Assembly (NCBI RefSeq): GCF_007923255.1
Contig: NZ_VOHJ01000003.1
Location: 1 to 64,000 of the forward strand
Direction: 5' to 3'
DNA: 64,000 bases
DNA from: Vulcaniibacterium thermophilum
Lineage (GTDB): Bacteria; Pseudomonadota; Gammaproteobacteria; Xanthomonadales; Xanthomonadaceae
Below the pieces are notes generated by a model, which saw only the letters and a program-made list of their open reading frames with translations, searched no databases and was not told the DNA's origin. Positions 60,025 to 64,000 of the stretch are shown here, piece after piece. The translations under genes were made by a program, and so were the position numbers. Numbering within the stretch: position 1 is the stretch's first letter; each line of letters starts with the position of its first letter.

Positions 60025-60906
60025 ATGAACCGCCTGCCCCTCGCGCTGCTCGCCGTCGCGCTCGCCGCCGCCGCCGGCTGCGCCACCGACGCCACCCGCG
60101 AACCGATGGTCAGCAACGCCACCGGCGCCGCGCTCGACGCCGCGATCGCCGGCGCCTGGCGCGACCCGGCCAACGTCGCCCGCGACGTCCACCGCCACCC
60201 CAAGGAGACGCTGAGCTTCTTCCTGGTGCGCCCCGACCAGACCGTCATCGAGATCACCCCCGGCACCGGCTGGTACACCGAGATCCTCGCGCCCTACCTG
60301 CGCGAGCAGGGCCGGTACGTAGCGGCCGTGGTCGACCCGGCCAGCCAGGACAACGAGCGGGCGCGGACCTACTACGCCAACGCACGCACCCAGCTCGAGG
60401 CCAAGATCGCCGCCGATCCGGCCCGCTACGACCGCGCGCGCGTGATCGCGTTCGATCCGAAGCGGCCGGTGTTCGGTCCGCCGGGCTCGGCCGACGTCGT
60501 GCTGACCTTCCGCAACGTCCACAACTGGCGCTCGGGCGGCTACGCCGAAGCGATGTTCAAGGGCTTCTTCGACGTGCTGAAACCCGGCGGCGTGCTCGGC
60601 GTGGTCGAGCACCGCGCCAAGGGCGACGTGCCGGCCGACGACCGCAGCGGCTACGTCGGCGAGGCGCAGGTGATCGCGATGGCGCAGGCCGCCGGCTTCG
60701 TGCTCGACGGCAGCAGCGAGATCAACGCCAACCCGAAGGACACCAAGGACCACCCGAACGGCGTGTGGACCCTGCCGCCCACCAACCGCCACGACCCCCA
60801 GGACGCCGAGAAGTACCGCGCGATCGGCGAGAGCGACCGGATGACGTTGAGGTTCCGCAAGCCGGGGGGCGGGAATCGGGAACCGGGAACCGGGAATAGG
60901 GAATAG
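60025..60906 (+). CDS. Lipoprotein-like SAM-dependent methyltransferase
   Basis: A 293-residue protein with an N-terminal lipoprotein signal (LALLAVALAAAAGCATD, lipobox Cys19) joined to a class I methyltransferase fold (VIEITPGTGWYTEILAPYLREQG, motif I; ADVVLTFRNVHNW). Similar signal-bearing methyltransferases occur in other proteobacteria. Methylation outside the cytoplasm is puzzling because SAM is cytoplasmic. The last ~12 residues are encoded by a heptanucleotide microsatellite (60871-60912). Confidence 0.8.
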   Translation: MNRLPLALLAVALAAAAGCATDATREPMVSNATGAALDAAIAGAWRDPANVARDVHRHPKETLSFFLVRPDQTVIEITPGTGWYTEILAPYLREQGRYVAAVVDPASQDNERARTYYANARTQLEAKIAADPARYDRARVIAFDPKRPVFGPPGSADVVLTFRNVHNWRSGGYAEAMFKGFFDVLKPGGVLGVVEHRAKGDVPADDRSGYVGEAQVIAMAQAAGFVLDGSSEINANPKDTKDHPNGVWTLPPTNRHDPQDAEKYRAIGESDRMTLRFRKPGGGNREPGTGNRE

Positions 60907-60912
60907 GGAATA
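60871..60912 (+). repeat. Heptanucleotide microsatellite spanning a stop codon
   Basis: Six tandem copies of GGGAAYM (GGGAATC, GGGAACC x2, GGGAATA x3) encode the C-terminus of the methyltransferase and contain its TAG stop at 60904-60906. Because the unit is 7 bp, copy-number change would shift the frame. Confidence 0.9.
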
Positions 60913-60990
60913 GGGGTGGACGCGGTGCGGTAGCGTCCGCGCTGGCGGGTGTACCGACGAGTCCCGACGCCCCTTCCCGCTTGCCGCCCC

Positions 60991-61560
60991 ATGCTCCTCG
61001 CCCTCAACAAACCCTACGGCGTGCTGTGCCAGTTCACCGACCGCGGCACGCCGCCGCGGCGGACGCTGGCGGAGTTCGGCTTGCCGGCCGGGGTGTATCC
61101 GGCCGGACGGCTGGATTTCGACAGCGAGGGCCTGCTGCTGCTGACCGACGACGGCGCGCTCGCGCACCGGCTCACCGATCCGCGCCACAAGCAGCCGAAG
61201 ACGTACTGGGTGCAGGTCGAAGGCACGCCGCAGGATGCGCAGCTCGATGCGCTGCGCCGTGGCGTCGTGCTCAACGACGGGCCGACGCGGCCGGCGCAGG
61301 TGCGCGCGATCGCGCCGCCCGCGCTGTGGCCGCGCGACCCGCCCGTGCGCTTCCGTAAGACCGTGCCGGATGCGTGGCTTGCGATCACGCTCACCGAAGG
61401 ACGCAACCGCCAGGTGCGCCGGATGACCGCCGCGGTGGGACTGCCGACGCTGCGGCTGGTGCGGGTCGCGATCGGGCCGCACGCGCTCGGCGATCTGCCC
61501 CCGGGCCACTGGCGCGCGCTGGACGACGTGCGCGCACGGAGGCGTCCGGCGCGCGGATGA
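60991..61560 (+). CDS. rluE: RluE-type 23S rRNA pseudouridine synthase
   Basis: A 189-residue RsuA/RluE-family synthase without an S4 domain. Catalytic region GRLDFDSEGLLLLT and C-terminal EGRNRQVRRM are intact. Length and lack of S4 fit RluE (pseudouridine 2457). ATG at 60991. Confidence 0.87.
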   Translation: MLLALNKPYGVLCQFTDRGTPPRRTLAEFGLPAGVYPAGRLDFDSEGLLLLTDDGALAHRLTDPRHKQPKTYWVQVEGTPQDAQLDALRRGVVLNDGPTRPAQVRAIAPPALWPRDPPVRFRKTVPDAWLAITLTEGRNRQVRRMTAAVGLPTLRLVRVAIGPHALGDLPPGHWRALDDVRARRRPARG

Positions 61561-61734
61561 CGGCGCCGACTTCGTTGACGCAGCTGCGCCGGGCCGTTCG
61601 CACCGCGCAAACGCCGCCTAAACGGTTCATCGACCGGGAATAGGGCCAAGCGGCGCTCACATTGCCGTGGGATTTCTGCTAGCGTGATCGGCGCTCCTTC
61701 GAGCCCGCTCCCGCGGCAGGTTCCGCGCGCACGA

Positions 61735-62865
61735 ATGACCACTCCGGCGATCTCCCCCGGCCGCATCCTCGTCGTCGACGACCAGTCGGCGAACGTCCGT
61801 GTGGTCAGCACCCTGCTGGCGCGCCACGGCTACGAGGTGATCGCGGCCTATTCGGGCACCGAGGCGCTGCAGTGCTACCGCGAGCAGCGGCCGGACCTGA
61901 TCCTGCTGGACATGATGATGCCGGGCATGGACGGCTTCGATGTGCTGGCCGCGCTGCGCGCCTCGCCCGAGCCGCTGAACGTGCCGGTGGTGTTCGTCAC
62001 CGCCGCGCACGATCACGACCTGCTGCCGCGCGCGTTCGACGCCGGCGCCGTCGATTACGTCACCAAGCCGTTCCTGCCCGAGGAACTGCTGGCGCGGGTG
62101 AACGCGCACATCGGCCTGAAGCTCACCCGCGACCGCCTCGAGCGCGTGGCGCGCGAGCGCGAGGAGCTGGTCAACCTGGTCGCGCACGACCTGAAGAATC
62201 CGCTCACCAGCGTGCTGTTCGCCAGCGATGTGCTGCGCAACAACGCCTGCAAGCCGGAGCGCATGCCGCGCTACCTGCAGATGATCCACGAGAGCGCCAA
62301 GGACGCGCTGGGCTACATCCGCCATTACCTGGAACGTCAGGCCGGGCGCGTGCATCGCCAGGAGCGCCGCGCCTGCTCGCTCAACACGGTGATCGACTGG
62401 CTGGTCGACCGCTACGAGATGCAGCTCGAGGCGCACGGCATCACCGTCGAGGTGACGCACGCGCCGGCGGAGGCCGGCGTGGCGATCGACGAGCGCGTGC
62501 TGCGGCAGGTCGCCGAGAACCTGGTGACCAACGCCATGAAGTACGCGCCGGGCGGCCCGCTGCTGCTGGCCGGCCGCGCCGGCGCGCCGGGCTACTGGCA
62601 ACTGGTGGTGGCCGATCGCGGCCCCGGCATCGCGCCGGAGCGCCAGCGCGAACTGTTCCGCCCGTTCGTGCGCCTGCACGAAGGCGCGCGCGAGGACGGC
62701 TCCAGCGGCCTGGGCCTGTCGCTGGCCAAGCAGATCATCCAGGACGGCGGCGGGCAGCTCTGGTACGAGCCGCGCGAAGGCGGCGGCGCGCTGTTCGTGA
62801 TCGAACTGCCGGCGGCCAGCGTGCCGGCCGAGACCCCGGCCGCCGCCGCCGCCGACACCGCCTGA
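61735..62865 (+). CDS. Hybrid REC-histidine kinase
   Basis: A 376-residue protein with an N-terminal receiver (phospho-acceptor Asp59 in LLDMMMPGMDG; Lys in VTKPF) followed by a HisKA-type kinase with H-box VAHDLKNPLT and N, G1 and G2 boxes (NLVTNAMKYA; DRGPGI; GLGLSLAKQI). A receiver before the kinase suggests a response-regulated kinase. ATG at 61735 or a GTG at 61684 could start it. Confidence 0.9.
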   Translation: MTTPAISPGRILVVDDQSANVRVVSTLLARHGYEVIAAYSGTEALQCYREQRPDLILLDMMMPGMDGFDVLAALRASPEPLNVPVVFVTAAHDHDLLPRAFDAGAVDYVTKPFLPEELLARVNAHIGLKLTRDRLERVAREREELVNLVAHDLKNPLTSVLFASDVLRNNACKPERMPRYLQMIHESAKDALGYIRHYLERQAGRVHRQERRACSLNTVIDWLVDRYEMQLEAHGITVEVTHAPAEAGVAIDERVLRQVAENLVTNAMKYAPGGPLLLAGRAGAPGYWQLVVADRGPGIAPERQRELFRPFVRLHEGAREDGSSGLGLSLAKQIIQDGGGQLWYEPREGGGALFVIELPAASVPAETPAAAAADTA

Positions 62866-62868
62866 GCC

Positions 62869-63267
62869 TCAGGAGGAAGCCGACGCGCTCTCGGCGCGCT
62901 CGCCGCCGTTGGGCTTGGCGTAGCCTGCGTGGGTCTCGGTTGCGCTGCGCCGGCGCGCGCCGGTGCGCCGCGCCTCCACGCGCCGCGAGCGGCCTTCGAT
63001 CGCCTCGCCCTCGTGCGCGTCCTGGGCGCGCTGCGCGCGCTTGCGGGCCCAGTACCACAGCGCCCCGGCGCCCACCACCGCGGCCGCCAGCGCCACCGGA
63101 TGGCGGCGCACGAAGCCGCCCGCCACGCGCGCACCGCCGCGCACCGCGCCCAGCGCGGCACCGGTTTTGATCCAGTCGCCCGCGTGCGGCATCGCGTCCT
63201 TGAGATTGGCGCTCACGCTGTGCGCCAGTTCCAGCGCGCGGTCGGGAATCGAGTGCAGTCTGCTCAT
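62869..63267 (-). CDS. Membrane-anchored charged protein of unknown function
   Basis: A 132-residue protein with a membrane segment (VALAAAVVGAGALWYWARK) preceded by an amphipathic stretch and followed by an Arg/Glu-rich tail. It resembles small inner-membrane proteins of unknown role. Convergent with the REC-kinase gene. Confidence 0.6.
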   Translation of the reverse strand: MSRLHSIPDRALELAHSVSANLKDAMPHAGDWIKTGAALGAVRGGARVAGGFVRRHPVALAAAVVGAGALWYWARKRAQRAQDAHEGEAIEGRSRRVEARRTGARRRSATETHAGYAKPNGGERAESASASS

Positions 63268-63411
63268 GGGCTCACCTGCAGGTCGGAGGGATTCGGCCCG
63301 AGTCTCGATCCTGCGCCGTTCAAGCCCCGTGAGCGGTGCGGCGCGCCGCCGGCTCGGCGCTGAACGCCGGCCGCGGCGGCTCGCTCCAGCCCTTCCGCGC
63401 CTCGTGATGCC

Positions 63412-63984
63412 TCACGTGCGGCGATCGCCCGCGACCTGGCGCGCCAGTGCGAACCGGCGGCATCGCCGCCACTCCAGCCACGCCGGCACGATCGCAAGGA
63501 CGAACGCCGGGCCGAGCACCGCCGCGACCGCCGTCCACGGCAACGGCGTCGCGCGCGGACGCAGCGTCCAGTCGCCGTCGGCGAGGCCGGCCAGCGCCGC
63601 CGCCTGCGGCCAGTGCAGCACCGCGACGATGCCCAACGCCACCGCCGGCAGCGCGTCCAGCGCCGCGTGCACGTGCTGCTCGAACGGCGGGATCGCGCGC
63701 CGCGCCGCCGCCACGCGGGTGTCGGCGTAGGCGGCGAGCGTGTGCAGCACCAGCGCGGCCAACGCGATGGCGAGCAGCAGCGCGGTGATCTCGAGGAACA
63801 GCCCCAGCACGATCGGCACGCCGACCAGCGCGAGCTGGACCAGATGCCAGCCCGATTCGCGCGTGCCCGCGTTGCGTTCGATCCGCATCGCGCGGTGGCA
63901 GACGAAGTCGAGCGCGCCGGCGAGCAGCCAGGCCGGGTACACCGCCCAGGCGAGCGCGGCGAGCAGCAGCGCCTCGGTGCTCAC
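63412..63984 (-). CDS. Polytopic membrane protein of unknown function
   Basis: A 190-residue protein with about four membrane helices (LLLAALAWAVYPAWLLAGAL; LVQLALVGVPIVLGLFLEITALLLAIALAALVL; AVAAVLGPAFVLAIVPAWL) and conserved-looking His in FEQHVHAALDALPAV. Starts at GTG 63984 near the window edge; its operon context is off-window. Confidence 0.6.
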   Translation of the reverse strand: MSTEALLLAALAWAVYPAWLLAGALDFVCHRAMRIERNAGTRESGWHLVQLALVGVPIVLGLFLEITALLLAIALAALVLHTLAAYADTRVAAARRAIPPFEQHVHAALDALPAVALGIVAVLHWPQAAALAGLADGDWTLRPRATPLPWTAVAAVLGPAFVLAIVPAWLEWRRCRRFALARQVAGDRRT

Positions 63985-64000
63985 GGCGCCGGCGGGCGCA

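Overview
This 64 kb window is a very GC-rich gammaproteobacterial chromosome segment, most likely Xanthomonadales (Lysobacteraceae/Rhodanobacteraceae). The assignment rests on gene content and order: an ubiJ-ubiB pair, ubiK next to comM, an oleB/oleC/oleD olefin-synthesis group, a malate synthase-isocitrate lyase pair with a divergent LysR gene, an effector with a C-terminal domain typical of the Xanthomonadales killing type IV secretion system, and dispersed GC-rich hairpin repeats of the kind common in that order. No rRNA, tRNA, IS element, CRISPR array or prophage was seen. The rsmG-parA-parB block often lies near the replication origin, so the window may be origin-proximal (inference).

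Layout. 0-5 kb: 3' end of hemY; a lipoprotein/secreted-effector pair; an oligopeptide-type ABC permease and a double ATPase without their usual partners; a tandem repeat array. 5-13.6 kb: polyamine genes speA/speE; a four-gene array of KGG-repeat (plant LEA group 1-like) stress proteins plus a DUF2795 gene, preceded by a textbook sigma-54 promoter; a P-II gene, ubiK and comM. 13.6-20 kb: glyoxylate shunt aceB-aceA with divergent LysR, then ubiJ-ubiB. 20-26 kb: oleD, oleC, oleB with a DUF559 gene and a YkgJ-type gene between them; oleA is not present. 26-33 kb: a tightly coupled membrane operon (RDD, SpoIIM-like, DUF4129, DUF4350, MoxR ATPase, DUF2628, DUF58). 33-43.5 kb: gamma carbonic anhydrase, aldehyde dehydrogenase, exonuclease III, a GlsB-like membrane protein, an AMP-ligase facing a phosphopantetheinyl transferase (aryl-polyene/xanthomonadin-like pair), rsmG-parA-parB, and a three-gene sugar-epimerase/glycosyltransferase/lipid-A-N operon. 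43.5-54 kb: a REC-PAS-GAF-GGDEF-EAL protein, a TraB/GumN-like protein, a cytochrome c, a hydrolase, zapE, a truncated lipoprotein reading frame ending in repeats, an APC permease, and an M20 amidohydrolase behind a 12-C homopolymer. 53-64 kb: a winged-helix/HATPase/STAS-like one-protein regulator with an apparently leaderless start, queF, a LysM protein, monomeric isocitrate dehydrogenase, a LysR regulator, a lipoprotein-like methyltransferase ending in a heptanucleotide microsatellite, an RluE-type pseudouridine synthase, a REC-histidine kinase hybrid and two unknown proteins.

Most of the window is core metabolism and housekeeping. The parts that look accessory or unexplained are the effector/immunity pair (751-2401), the KGG array (8288-10063), the HTH-HATPase-STAS-like regulator (53122-54217), the homopolymer and microsatellite tracts, and the repeat-filled gaps. 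All calls are from reading the sequence; no database search was run.
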